Positions 16,905 to 24,681 of a stretch of 64,000 bases of DNA are shown here, in pieces; the stretch's first letter is position 1, and each line of letters opens with the position of its first letter. The stretch spans positions 18,759 to 82,758 of the forward strand of contig ONBT01000005.1 in the NCBI GenBank assembly GCA_900316075.1. The letters run 5' to 3'. Source of the stretch: an uncultured Lachnospiraceae bacterium. GTDB lineage: Bacteria > Bacillota > Clostridia > Lachnospirales > Lachnospiraceae. The notes beneath the pieces were generated by a model. That model saw only the letters and a program-made list of their open reading frames with translations. It was not told where the DNA came from and searched no databases. A program made the translations under genes and the position numbers.

Positions 16905-17098
16905 TTTGGGCACTATACATACTTTCAGGACAAAAGTCCACCAATCCGCCAGGGTGCGTTGGGCTGATGTTCCATTCCAAAACAAAAGTCCACCAAAAAC
17001 ACCTGATTCTTTGGGCCTATTTTCCTTTTCAATACAAATGTCCGCCAAACAAACTCTGAATTTGGGCATATTTGCTATTTCAGAACAAATGTCCTCCA
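16905..17098 (-). repeat. 52-bp degenerate tandem repeat, four copies, between fliI and fliJ
   Basis: Each unit has TTTGGGC (plus strand; at 16905, 16958, 17010, 17061) followed by CAAAAGTCCACCA or a close variant (at 16931, 16983, 17035, 17086). Spacing is 51-53 bp. The period is not a multiple of three, so the pattern is at DNA or RNA level even though a 67-codon frame on minus happens to be open across it. Confidence 0.85.
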
Positions 17099-17099
17099 C

Positions 17100-18467
17100 T
17101 TACGATGCCGCCTGCTCCTTCTGGACATCTTCATCCGGGAACATGTCCTCCAGCTGGGCGACCTCGTCCTCGAAGGAGAACTTGTCGTGGGTGGCCTGGA
17201 GGAGGAAGTCATTGACCTGATCGATCTTCGAGATGGCGAAGTCAATATTCTTATTTGAGCCCTTCTTGTAGGCCCCGATATTGATTAGGTCCTCGGCTTC
17301 GTTGTAGGTCGCCATGACATTCTTGAGCTTCCCGGCGGCCTTCTTGTGCTTACTGTCCGCCACGGCCGACATGACTCGGGAGATGGAGGCCAGAACGTCC
17401 ACGGCCGGATAGTGGTTCTTCTGGGCCAGGGCCCGGTTCAGGACGATGTGGCCGTCGAGAATCGACCGGGCCGTATCGGTAATAGGCTCGTTGAAGTCGT
17501 CCCCGTCTACGAGGACCGTATAGAGGCCGGTGATGGAGCCTTCCGCCGCATTGCCCGCCCGCTCCAGAAGACGGGGCAGCTCCGCATAGATGGAAGGCGG
17601 ATACCCACGCGTCACAGGCGGTTCCCCGGAAGCCAGGCCGATTTCCCGCTGGGCCATGCAGAATCGGGTCAGGGAGTCCATCATGAGAAGGACGTCCTTG
17701 CCCTGGTCCCGGAAGTACTCGGCGATGGCCGTGGCGGTCAGGGCCGCCTTCTTCCGGATCAGGGCGGGCTTGTCAGAAGTCGCAATCACGACCACCGACC
17801 GCTTCATGCCTTCGGGCCCGATATCGTGCTCGACAAACTCCCGCACCTCACGGCCCCGCTCGCCTATGAGGGCCATCACCGTGATGTCCGCCCTCGTGTT
17901 TCTCGTAAACATGCCCATCAGGGTGGATTTGCCGACGCCGGAACCCGCGAAGATGCCGATACGCTGGCCCTTTCCGACCGTGATCAGGCCGTCGACGGCC
18001 TTGACCCCGAGGGGCAGGGGCTCTGAAATGATGACCCGGCTCATCGGATCCGGCGGGTCCGCCTCGGCCGGATAATATTCATCGAATTCAATCTTTTCGT
18101 CCGTATCCGTGGGATTGCCAAGTCCGTCCACCGTGTGGCCGAGAAGCTTCTCCCCGACGGGAATCATCAGGGGTTTGCCCGTGTTTTCCACGATACAGCC
18201 GATCTTGATTCCCTCGACTGCGTCATAGGGCATCAGAATCAGGCGCTTGTCCTTAAATCCCACGACCTCCGCCATGACGGTGGTATTTTCATCCACATGA
18301 ATCTTGCACAGGTCCTTGAGCTTGGCATCCGGGCCCAGGGACTCGATTGTCAGTCCCACGACCTTCATGACCTTGCCCAGGTGGTTGAAGTGGGTGTCCT
18401 GCAGGACACTGTAGTATTTTGTCGTATCCGTAAGAAACCACCTCCAATGCTGCATGCCGTGCGCCAA
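17100..18467 (-). CDS. fliI: flagellar export ATPase FliI
   Basis: 455-codon frame. Walker A GSGVGKST (about 175-182), Walker B LLMMDSLTRF, and FliI signatures (HFNHLGKV, VVGLTIESLGPDAKL, PVTRGYPPSIYAELPRLLERAGN). Hexameric ATPase of the export gate, homologous to F1-beta. Start is uncertain: the longest frame begins at TTG 18467 with no SD. The best SD (GGAGGTGG) lies 9 nt before an ACG at 18429-18431, exactly where homologues begin (xDTTKYYSVLQ). An ATG at 18455 is another option. Confidence 0.95.
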   Translation of the reverse strand: MAHGMQHWRWFLTDTTKYYSVLQDTHFNHLGKVMKVVGLTIESLGPDAKLKDLCKIHVDENTTVMAEVVGFKDKRLILMPYDAVEGIKIGCIVENTGKPLMIPVGEKLLGHTVDGLGNPTDTDEKIEFDEYYPAEADPPDPMSRVIISEPLPLGVKAVDGLITVGKGQRIGIFAGSGVGKSTLMGMFTRNTRADITVMALIGERGREVREFVEHDIGPEGMKRSVVVIATSDKPALIRKKAALTATAIAEYFRDQGKDVLLMMDSLTRFCMAQREIGLASGEPPVTRGYPPSIYAELPRLLERAGNAAEGSITGLYTVLVDGDDFNEPITDTARSILDGHIVLNRALAQKNHYPAVDVLASISRVMSAVADSKHKKAAGKLKNVMATYNEAEDLINIGAYKKGSNKNIDFAISKIDQVNDFLLQATHDKFSFEDEVAQLEDMFPDEDVQKEQAAS

Positions 18468-18512
18468 TACCTGTATTTGATCTGCAAAAATAGAGGGCGT
18501 CGGGGGATTATT

Positions 18513-18530
18513 GTTTCACATTATTCTAAT
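18513..18530 (+). repeat. dispersed intergenic repeat core, copy R4
   Basis: GTTTCACATTATTCTAAT on plus, overlapping the fliH stop codon. Opposite orientation to the copies that sit before start codons. Confidence 0.5.
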
Positions 18531-19494
18531 GGATGGAGAGTTCCCGCAGTTCCTTCGAGAGCGAAGCAAGTTCAGTGTCAATCGAGCAGTCGTAAATTCC
18601 CCCATCGGTTTCGATGAGGCAGGAGCCCTCGGAAAGGGTGGGGTCCATGATAACGTCGATTTCGGACTCCGCTCCTACTTTCTCCTTCAGGCTGTCCAGT
18701 TCGCCGGAAACCTCTTCGTACTGGGCCTGGGAGACATGAATCAGGAAAGACCGGGAGTTTTCGATATTGAGGACGGCGTTTTCAATCACATGAAGGAGGA
18801 CGTCCTTCCGATCACTTAGCTCAATGTTAAAAAACTTCTCCATCACGTCCGTAATCGTGGCCACCAGGTCCTTCTCCATGGAAGAAGCCTTCTCCTGATA
18901 GTCTGCCTCCAGGTCCCGGGCGTGCTGGGAGAGCTCATTCTTCTGCTCTTCGAATTCGGCCGCCGCCTGCTCCTGCCCTTCCTGGTAGCCTGCCTGACGG
19001 CCTTCCTCCTGGGCCTGAGACAGGATTCTGTCGGCCTGGGCATTGGCGTCGTCTACGAGGGAATCCGCCTGGGCCTGGGCATCCTGTACCAGACGCTCGG
19101 CCTCGGCACGGGCCTCGGCCAGAACTTCTTCAGGGTCCGGGGCCGCTTCCACAAGTTCTGCCTCCCCTTCTCCCTCTTCTCCCTCCATCGGAGCTTCCTC
19201 GTCCAGAACCGGGGTCCCGTCTTCAGACAGAGAAAAAAGAGGATTCCCTTGGGAGTCCTCCGGAATGATGATATTGCCGTCGTCGTCGCGGGGAAAGACG
19301 ACATTTCCGTCGTCGTCCACGGTCAGAGAGTCCCGGTACTTGTCCAAAAGGCGCTGCCTCTCCTCTTTTTGTCGGCGGGCAGCCTTCTCGGCATACTGCT
19401 CGATGGCCGCCTGCAGGCGGTCGTTGGAGTCGATGACGGCGGAGTCGTCCGCGTCCTCCTGTACGTTGAAATACTTGATAATTCGCTCAGACAA
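18526..19494 (-). CDS. fliH: flagellar export regulator FliH
   Basis: FliH dimers hold FliI and tie it to the C-ring. The longest frame starts at ATG 19539, deep in fliG. I prefer TTG 19494 (322 aa): it follows GGAGGTGA at good spacing, gives the family-like (M)SERIIKYFNV, and overlaps fliG by only 8 bp. Order: helical head, an acidic stretch with repeated VDDDGNVVF / RDDDGNIII and Glu-rich segments (about 60-130), an Ala/Glu/Gln coiled coil (about 125-210), and the C-terminal FliI-binding domain (FFNIELSDRKDVLLHVIENAV). The acidic insert is unusual. Confidence 0.88.
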   Translation of the reverse strand: MSERIIKYFNVQEDADDSAVIDSNDRLQAAIEQYAEKAARRQKEERQRLLDKYRDSLTVDDDGNVVFPRDDDGNIIIPEDSQGNPLFSLSEDGTPVLDEEAPMEGEEGEGEAELVEAAPDPEEVLAEARAEAERLVQDAQAQADSLVDDANAQADRILSQAQEEGRQAGYQEGQEQAAAEFEEQKNELSQHARDLEADYQEKASSMEKDLVATITDVMEKFFNIELSDRKDVLLHVIENAVLNIENSRSFLIHVSQAQYEEVSGELDSLKEKVGAESEIDVIMDPTLSEGSCLIETDGGIYDCSIDTELASLSKELRELSIH

Positions 19495-20506
19495 CCAGGT
19501 CGTCACCTCCGCCTCTGGAAATAACGATCTCGCCGGCATCCTCGAGCTTCCTGATGACGCCGACTATCTTCTGCTGGGCTTCCTCGACGTCCTTCATACG
19601 GACGGGGCCCATATATTCCATATCTTCCTTGATCATCGAAGCAAGACGCTGGGACAGGTTCTTGAAGATACAGTTCTGTACATCTTCGTTCGCGGACTTC
19701 AAGGCCACCGCGATGTCCTTGTTTTCGACCTCGCGGAGAACCCGCTGGATGGCCCGGTCGTCGAGAAGCATGATGTCCTCGAATACGAACATCTTCTTTC
19801 GGATTTCCTCGGCCAGCTCCGGTTCCTCGATTTCGAGGGACTCCATGATTCGCTTCTCTGTGCCCCGGTCGACGGTGTTCAGGATATTGACGATGGCGTC
19901 TACGCCGCCGGCAATCGTGTAGTCCTGGGATACGACGGAGGAAAGCTTCCGCTCGAGGACCCGCTCGACTTCCTTGATGACTTCGGGTGAAGTACGGTCC
20001 ATCATGGCGATACGCTTGGCCACATCGGCCTGCTTCTCCGGTGACAGGGCTCCGAGAATCTGGGAGGCCTGGGCCGCCGACAGATAGGAAAGGACCATGG
20101 CGATGGTCTGGGGATGCTCGTCCTGAATGAAGTTGAGTACCTGAGAAGGCTCGGTCTTCCGGATGAACTCGAAAGGACGTACCTGAAGCGAAGCCGTAAG
20201 TCTGGTGATGACGTCCTGGGCCTTTTCGGCGCCCAGGGACTTCTCCAGCAGGTCCTTGGCGTAGCCGATACCGCCTTCGGCAATGTACTGCTGGGCCAGG
20301 CAGACCTGATAGAACTCGTTGATGACCTCTTCCTTGACGTCGGGAGCCACGGACCGCGTATTCGCAATCTCCAGAGTCAGCTCCTCAATCTCGTCTTCCT
20401 TGAGGTGTTTGAATATTTCCGATGACTTCTCGGGTCCCAGGGCGATGAGTAGAATCGCCGCCTTCTGGACTCCGGTCATTTCGGATGTTTTCGAAGCTTC
20501 TGCCAT
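19487..20506 (-). CDS. fliG: flagellar motor switch protein FliG
   Basis: 339 residues, full length. EHPQ motif at 130-133 (QDEHPQTIAMVLSYL), N-terminal FliF-binding region, middle ARM repeats and the C-terminal torque domain with charged helix (LLDDRAIQRVLREVENKDIAVALK). FliG forms the rotor ring facing MotA. Lies between fliF and fliH; its last 8 bp overlap the chosen fliH start. Confidence 0.98.
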   Translation of the reverse strand: MAEASKTSEMTGVQKAAILLIALGPEKSSEIFKHLKEDEIEELTLEIANTRSVAPDVKEEVINEFYQVCLAQQYIAEGGIGYAKDLLEKSLGAEKAQDVITRLTASLQVRPFEFIRKTEPSQVLNFIQDEHPQTIAMVLSYLSAAQASQILGALSPEKQADVAKRIAMMDRTSPEVIKEVERVLERKLSSVVSQDYTIAGGVDAIVNILNTVDRGTEKRIMESLEIEEPELAEEIRKKMFVFEDIMLLDDRAIQRVLREVENKDIAVALKSANEDVQNCIFKNLSQRLASMIKEDMEYMGPVRMKDVEEAQQKIVGVIRKLEDAGEIVISRGGGDDLVV

Positions 20507-20531
20507 ATCCCGGCCTCAAATCCGTTTCCAT

Positions 20532-20573
20532 ACTAATGTAAAGCCCGTACAATCCTTCGCGCTTTACATTAGT
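20532..20573. repeat. dispersed repeat core as inverted pair, copy R5 (fliF-fliG)
   Basis: Perfect 13-bp inverted repeat, ACTAATGTAAAGC (20532-20544) and GCTTTACATTAGT (20561-20573), loop 16 nt. Both arms are variants of the repeat core found singly elsewhere; the transcript would form a hairpin before fliG. Confidence 0.75.
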
Positions 20574-20595
20574 CATGCAAAGCAAAAGGAATCAA

Positions 20596-22212
20596 TCAGC
20601 CGCCCCAGTCCTCGTTCAGCCAGTTGCGAAGGAGGGAAGCCACGGCCTCGGGGTTCTCGTCCACGAACTTTTCGATGAGCTTCCGGGCCTCGGACTTTTC
20701 TGTATAACCGATATCCTCGAGTTCCTCCTGGGGCTGCTCCTCCAGCAGGGTCTCGACGGAAACCTCTTCTTCTTCCTCCTCTTCCTGCTTGGTCCGGAAG
20801 GTCCGGAAGACGACGAAGAACAGGAGCAGGAGAATCAGCAGGGCCATGACGATTTCGAGGATATCCTCGAGCCCGATCTTCGACTCGGAAGCCTCGAAGA
20901 AGGGCACGTCATAGACCAGCATGGTGATATTGGCGGCCGGAATGCCGGTGGCGCTGGCTACAGTGTTGATGACGTCCTGGTCGACCTGGCCTTTCTGAAT
21001 GGCGGAGTTCTGCGCCACGTACTGGTCCCAGGTCGTGCCGTCGAGAGTGCCGTCCGCCTTCAGGACGTCCTCCCGGTAGATGACGTAATTATAGGCCACG
21101 ATACCGATGGAGGAATTGGTCTTGTCCACCTTGCCGGCCTCCCCGGTCGTCTTCGTGATGGTCTCGTCGGGAAGCCGCTTGTACTGGGTCTTGGAAGAGG
21201 ACGAGGAAGAATTCGTCCCGTCCTGAATGACATAGCTTGTGTCGTCGTTGGCGTCGGTACCGGGCGTTCCGCCGACCCCGTTCACGGTTTCGGTCGTCTC
21301 CTCGAGACTGGAATCGATGTAGCCTTCGTCCCGGCCCTCATCTACGGAATAGTCGTAGGACAAAACTTCCGTCGAGTCGTAGTTTGCGTCAAGAGAAACG
21401 CCGACTTTCAGATTGTCGTACACCGAAGCGTTGTTTGCCCCGGCATTGGCCAGGATATTCCGCACTTTCTCGGCCTCGGCCGCTTCGGCCTGCTGGGTCA
21501 CGGACCGGTTCTGGGCCGCAATCGCATAGCTTGACGCCGCCTCGCCTCCAGAGAAGAGGGAATTGCCGTTTGAATCGATAATGGTGATATTCTGGGTGTC
21601 GTCGTTCCCGAGGTTGATGGCCATATAGTGGGCCAGGTTTGCGGCCTGGGCCTGGGACATTTCGGAATTCAGAGTCAGGATGGCTTCCCCGTAGGAAGGC
21701 AGCTGGTTCGCAATCAGTGTCCCGTCGTCGTCGGGGATATTGAGGTTGACCCGGGCGTCGTCGACATTCTCGAGGGACTTGAGGTCCTGGGCCATGCGGT
21801 CTTCGAGGTAGACGAGGTATTTCTTCTTCTTGTCGGCCTCCGTCGTCGAAAAGGAGCCATCCACCACGTCATTGATGGTAAAGCCCGTCGTGGCAATATC
21901 CGCCCCGCCCAGAAGGACCCGGGCCTGGGACTGCTGGTCGGAATTGATGTAGAAGGACAGACCGTCGTCGGAAATCTTGTAGTCGAGGGTCGTGTCGGAT
22001 CCGTCAAGAGCCGACTTGATGGAGTTGGCCTGCTTGGTGTCATCGGCCGTCACCAGCTGAACGTAGTGGACCTTGTTCATGGTCATGCCCAGGATGATCA
22101 GGGCGACGATGACGACACCCACGGCGCTGATAATGCCGATTTTCTGCCGGGTGGAGAACTTGTTCCACCAGTCCCGTATCCGGTTCAAGATGTTTTGTAT
22201 GGCTTCCGGCAT
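20596..22212 (-). CDS. fliF: flagellar MS-ring protein FliF
   Basis: 538 residues. TM1 at about 23-44, ring-building motifs (YKISDDGLSFYIN, LEDRMAQDLKSLENVDDARVNLNIP), a long periplasmic loop rich in Ser/Thr/Gly (about 300-345), TM2 at about 445-468 and a C-terminal FliG-binding tail (EKFVDENPEAVASLLRNWLNED). FliF forms the membrane ring on which the rest of the basal body is built. Start ATG 22212 has AGGGAGG upstream. Confidence 0.97.
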   Translation of the reverse strand: MPEAIQNILNRIRDWWNKFSTRQKIGIISAVGVVIVALIILGMTMNKVHYVQLVTADDTKQANSIKSALDGSDTTLDYKISDDGLSFYINSDQQSQARVLLGGADIATTGFTINDVVDGSFSTTEADKKKKYLVYLEDRMAQDLKSLENVDDARVNLNIPDDDGTLIANQLPSYGEAILTLNSEMSQAQAANLAHYMAINLGNDDTQNITIIDSNGNSLFSGGEAASSYAIAAQNRSVTQQAEAAEAEKVRNILANAGANNASVYDNLKVGVSLDANYDSTEVLSYDYSVDEGRDEGYIDSSLEETTETVNGVGGTPGTDANDDTSYVIQDGTNSSSSSSKTQYKRLPDETITKTTGEAGKVDKTNSSIGIVAYNYVIYREDVLKADGTLDGTTWDQYVAQNSAIQKGQVDQDVINTVASATGIPAANITMLVYDVPFFEASESKIGLEDILEIVMALLILLLLFFVVFRTFRTKQEEEEEEEVSVETLLEEQPQEELEDIGYTEKSEARKLIEKFVDENPEAVASLLRNWLNEDWGG

Positions 22213-22242
22213 CGCTTGGCCTTCCTCCCTGAAATTCTGGTC

Positions 22243-22295
22243 TTATGACTAATGTAAACCCCCGGGACTTCCCTTCCCGGTCCTTTGCAGCTCAG
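22243..22295 (-). repeat. dispersed intergenic repeat, copy R6 (fliE-fliF)
   Basis: Minus-oriented: GAGCTGCAAAGGACCGGGAAG, a 6-bp hairpin CCGGGA / TCCCGG, then GGTTTACATTAGTCATAAG. Shares the hairpin-plus-core layout with copy R10. Confidence 0.65.
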
Positions 22296-22301
22296 TAGAA
22301 A

Positions 22302-22634
22302 TTAAATCTGCATGTTCATAATCGTATTGTATCCCTGAAGAAATCTATCTCTCACAGATACTGTGAATTGTAATGCTATTGCCGCCTTCAGCTCCGCAAT
22401 CATGAGGTCGTGGGTGTTTTCCGACTGGCCGAGGGCGAATTTGATTTCCTCGTCCTGGGCCGTGTTCTGGGCCGCATTCGTCTCGTTCACCATCTGGATG
22501 GCCGAGTCGAGAATGGAGCCGAAGCCGTTGTCCGTGGTCTGCACCTTCTGAAAGGCCGTGTCGTCCACGACGGGAGTGATCTTGTAGGCAGAATTGTATG
22601 TGGAAAGATTCGTCAGGTTCGCCAGTGTATCCAT
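22302..22634 (-). CDS. fliE: flagellar hook-basal body protein FliE
   Basis: 110 residues with the conserved C-terminal half (GSILDSAIQMVNETN, then IAELKAAIALQFTVSVRDRFLQGYNTIMNMQI). FliE is the adaptor joining the MS ring to the proximal rod and is the first rod substrate exported. Follows flgC after 66 bp, order flgB-flgC-fliE-fliF as usual. Confidence 0.95.
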   Translation of the reverse strand: MDTLANLTNLSTYNSAYKITPVVDDTAFQKVQTTDNGFGSILDSAIQMVNETNAAQNTAQDEEIKFALGQSENTHDLMIAELKAAIALQFTVSVRDRFLQGYNTIMNMQI

Positions 22635-22700
22635 GGGTTCATTCCTTCAAAAAATCTTCAATGCCAAAAGGAAATCAATGCCACTTCAAAGCCGGAAATA

Positions 22701-23150
22701 TCAGCTGTTTCCGATGGAGATGCCGGCCGAAGCCATATCCTTCAGGGCTCCGAAGGCCGTGACATTTGCCTGGTAGGACCGGGAGGAGTCGATAAGGTTT
22801 GTCATCTCGGTGACGGTATTGACATTGGGATAACGGACATAGCCGTTTTCGTCCGCGTCCGGATGGGAAGGGTCATAGACCATGGTAAAGTCGGTCTCCG
22901 TGTCCTCATAGACCCGGGAGACCTTGACCCCGTTCCCCTGGAATTTCGTCAGATAGTCGTCGAGGGAGTCCTCAAACATGGGGTTGAGGCTTCGCGTCTC
23001 AAAGGTGACGACCTTCCGCCGGTAGGGCTCGTTCGAGTTCTCTTTCCGGGTCGTGTTTACATTCGCAATATTCTCGGCAATCGTATCCATGCGGAAGCGC
23101 TGGGCTTCCATCCCGGATGCCGTGATGTCAAATGCCTGAAAAAGTCCCAT
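22701..23150 (-). CDS. flgC: flagellar basal-body rod protein FlgC
   Basis: 149 residues. N-terminal rod signature (MGLFQAFDITASGMEAQRFRMDTIAENIANVNT) and C-terminal helix (VNTVTEMTNLIDSSRSYQANVTAFGALKDM). Proximal rod subunit. Eighteen bp downstream of flgB; start has GGAGGTGCATTTGT-type SD. Confidence 0.97.
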   Translation of the reverse strand: MGLFQAFDITASGMEAQRFRMDTIAENIANVNTTRKENSNEPYRRKVVTFETRSLNPMFEDSLDDYLTKFQGNGVKVSRVYEDTETDFTMVYDPSHPDADENGYVRYPNVNTVTEMTNLIDSSRSYQANVTAFGALKDMASAGISIGNS

Positions 23151-23168
23151 ACAAATGCACCTCCTCTA

Positions 23169-23564
23169 TCAGGAAATCGAAGCCGCAGTCCGGAAGCGGG
23201 AAAATTCGCTGCTTGTGGCCGTCGTCATGGTCTGGTACTTCAGCTGCTCGCTGGCCAGTTCCACGTTTTCCGAGTCGATGTCCACATTGTTCTTGTCAAT
23301 CCGGTAGGAGAAATTTTCGGCATCAGTGTAGATCTCGGACTCGAGGTCGTCCATGTCCGCATGGCGGATGGCCTGGTCCCGGGTCTTGTAATTGATGTCC
23401 TCGATTTCCTCCTTGAGGATGTTCGAGAAAGTGACGTCCTGGCGCTTGTAGCCCGGGGTGTCGACATTCGCGATATTGTTCGCAATCGCGGTCTGCCGCT
23501 TCCAGGAGGCGTCCAGGGTCCTGTCGAGGATGTTTACATAGGAGAATGCGTCGGATGTAAGCAT
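23169..23564 (-). CDS. flgB: flagellar basal-body rod protein FlgB
   Basis: 131 residues. N-terminal pattern YVNILDRTLDASWKRQTAIANNIANVDTPGYKRQDV is typical of FlgB. First gene of the whole flagellar cluster, 48-50 nt after the predicted start of the main sigma-A promoter, with GGAAAGGAAGG as ribosome binding site. Confidence 0.97.
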   Translation of the reverse strand: MLTSDAFSYVNILDRTLDASWKRQTAIANNIANVDTPGYKRQDVTFSNILKEEIEDINYKTRDQAIRHADMDDLESEIYTDAENFSYRIDKNNVDIDSENVELASEQLKYQTMTTATSSEFSRFRTAASIS

Positions 23565-23619
23565 AAATCCTTCCTTTCCGTGTACGAGGCGCTATTTCGC
23601 CTGCTTACACTCATCAGAT

Positions 23620-23647
23620 ATTATAAAGTATCCTGTCAAAAACTCAA
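23620..23647 (-). promoter_or_regulatory. main sigma-A promoter of the flagellar cluster
   Basis: TTGAGT (23642-23647), 16-bp spacer, perfect TATAAT (23620-23625) on minus; flgB starts 49 nt beyond. The codY-flgB gap (319 bp) also holds the codY terminator and a small GCCTG/CAGGC hairpin at 23711-23724; no further gene seen. CodY control is plausible (CodY represses fla/che in B. subtilis), but I could not confirm an operator. Confidence 0.7.
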
Positions 23648-23770
23648 GGGATTTTTACAAGGTATTGTATTTTTTGAGACGCCCGGCCACAAGAAGTAGT
23701 TGTCTGCCTGTCTGCAGGCCGGAAGCCTCGCCGCCCTCGTGGAACCTGTGGAACAGGCCCCAGTAACACA

Positions 23771-23806
23771 AAAGGACCTAAGCGTTTTTCAACGCCTAAG
23801 TCCTTT
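23771..23806 (-). terminator. intrinsic terminator after codY
   Basis: 16-bp stem between AAAGGAC... and ...GTCCTTT. The two imperfect positions become G-U pairs only in the minus-strand RNA, so it serves codY. Ends GGTCCTTTTGTG. Confidence 0.8.
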
Positions 23807-23883
23807 TATACCAAACATCCCTGCTATATGTACCCATGCCTGGCGGGTTCCGGAGAAATCCGGCCATAGGATTTTTATCTAAC

Positions 23884-24663
23884 TCAGCCCCGCTCTTCCT
23901 CGAGTCTCTTGAGTTCGGGGAAGACCGCGTCGTTTACGACCTTGATGTAGGTCCCCTTCATGCCCGAGGACCGGGTCTCGATGACCCCGGCGGATTCGAA
24001 CTTCCGGAGGGCGTTTACGATGACGGAACGGGTGATGCCCACTTGGTCTGCAATCCGGGAAGCCACCAGCTTTCCTTCCTTCCCGTCCAGTTCCTTGAAG
24101 ATGTGGATGATGGCGTCCTGCTCGGATACGGAAAGGGTATGGAGGGCCGACTTCACAACCTGGCTCTTGCGGACCTCTTCCGACTTTTCTTCGTTGACGG
24201 AGCGGAGCATTTCGAGGCCGACCACCGTGGTCCCGTACTCGGCCAGAATGATGTCGTCGATGTCATAGGCCCTCACGCAGCGGTAAAGGAATAAGGTGCC
24301 CAGCCGCTCGCCCGAGATGTCAATCGGGGTCACGATGGCGTGAACGCTGCCGGCCTCGCTCCCGGTGAAGCCCAGGGTCAGAAGGTCCACATTTTCCTTC
24401 GTCGAAAGGATGGAAAGCAGACGCTCGTTCAAGTCCTTGTCGATGAAGTCGCCGACATTGCCCTCAATGAGCTCGGTCAGCTTCGCCTCTTCATTGTTCA
24501 GGCTCTTGCCCAGGATCTTGCCCTTGCGGCTGATCACGAGGATATTGGAATCCAGGATATCCGTGAAGACTGCGCAAATATCGTTGAACACAAATTTTGA
24601 CGAATTGTTGTTGTGAAGAAAACGCCCGATTTTCCGGGTCTTATCCAGTAACTGTACACTCAT
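23884..24663 (-). CDS. codY: GTP/branched-chain amino acid-sensing global regulator CodY
   Basis: 259 residues, standard length. N-terminal GAF ligand domain (MSVQLLDKTRKIGRFLHNNNSS...VFNDICAVF) and C-terminal winged helix-turn-helix (ASRIADQVGITRSVIVNALRKF, about 207-228). Represses stationary-phase, amino-acid and motility genes when GTP and branched-chain amino acids are plentiful. It follows topA by 18 bp, so topA-codY are likely cotranscribed, and lies immediately before the flagellar cluster as in Bacillus. Confidence 0.98.
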   Translation of the reverse strand: MSVQLLDKTRKIGRFLHNNNSSKFVFNDICAVFTDILDSNILVISRKGKILGKSLNNEEAKLTELIEGNVGDFIDKDLNERLLSILSTKENVDLLTLGFTGSEAGSVHAIVTPIDISGERLGTLFLYRCVRAYDIDDIILAEYGTTVVGLEMLRSVNEEKSEEVRKSQVVKSALHTLSVSEQDAIIHIFKELDGKEGKLVASRIADQVGITRSVIVNALRKFESAGVIETRSSGMKGTYIKVVNDAVFPELKRLEEERG

Positions 24664-24681
24664 TTCATTACACCGCTTTCA

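Noticed and set aside
16905..17098. Possible CRISPR array
   Set aside because: Repeats are degenerate, only four units, conserved words are short and split, and no cas genes are present.
16896..17099. 67-codon open frame on minus across the 52-bp repeats (MEDICSEIANMPK...)
   Set aside because: The repeat period is not a multiple of three, so the peptide is not itself repetitive in frame; no independent SD. I treat the repeat as non-coding.
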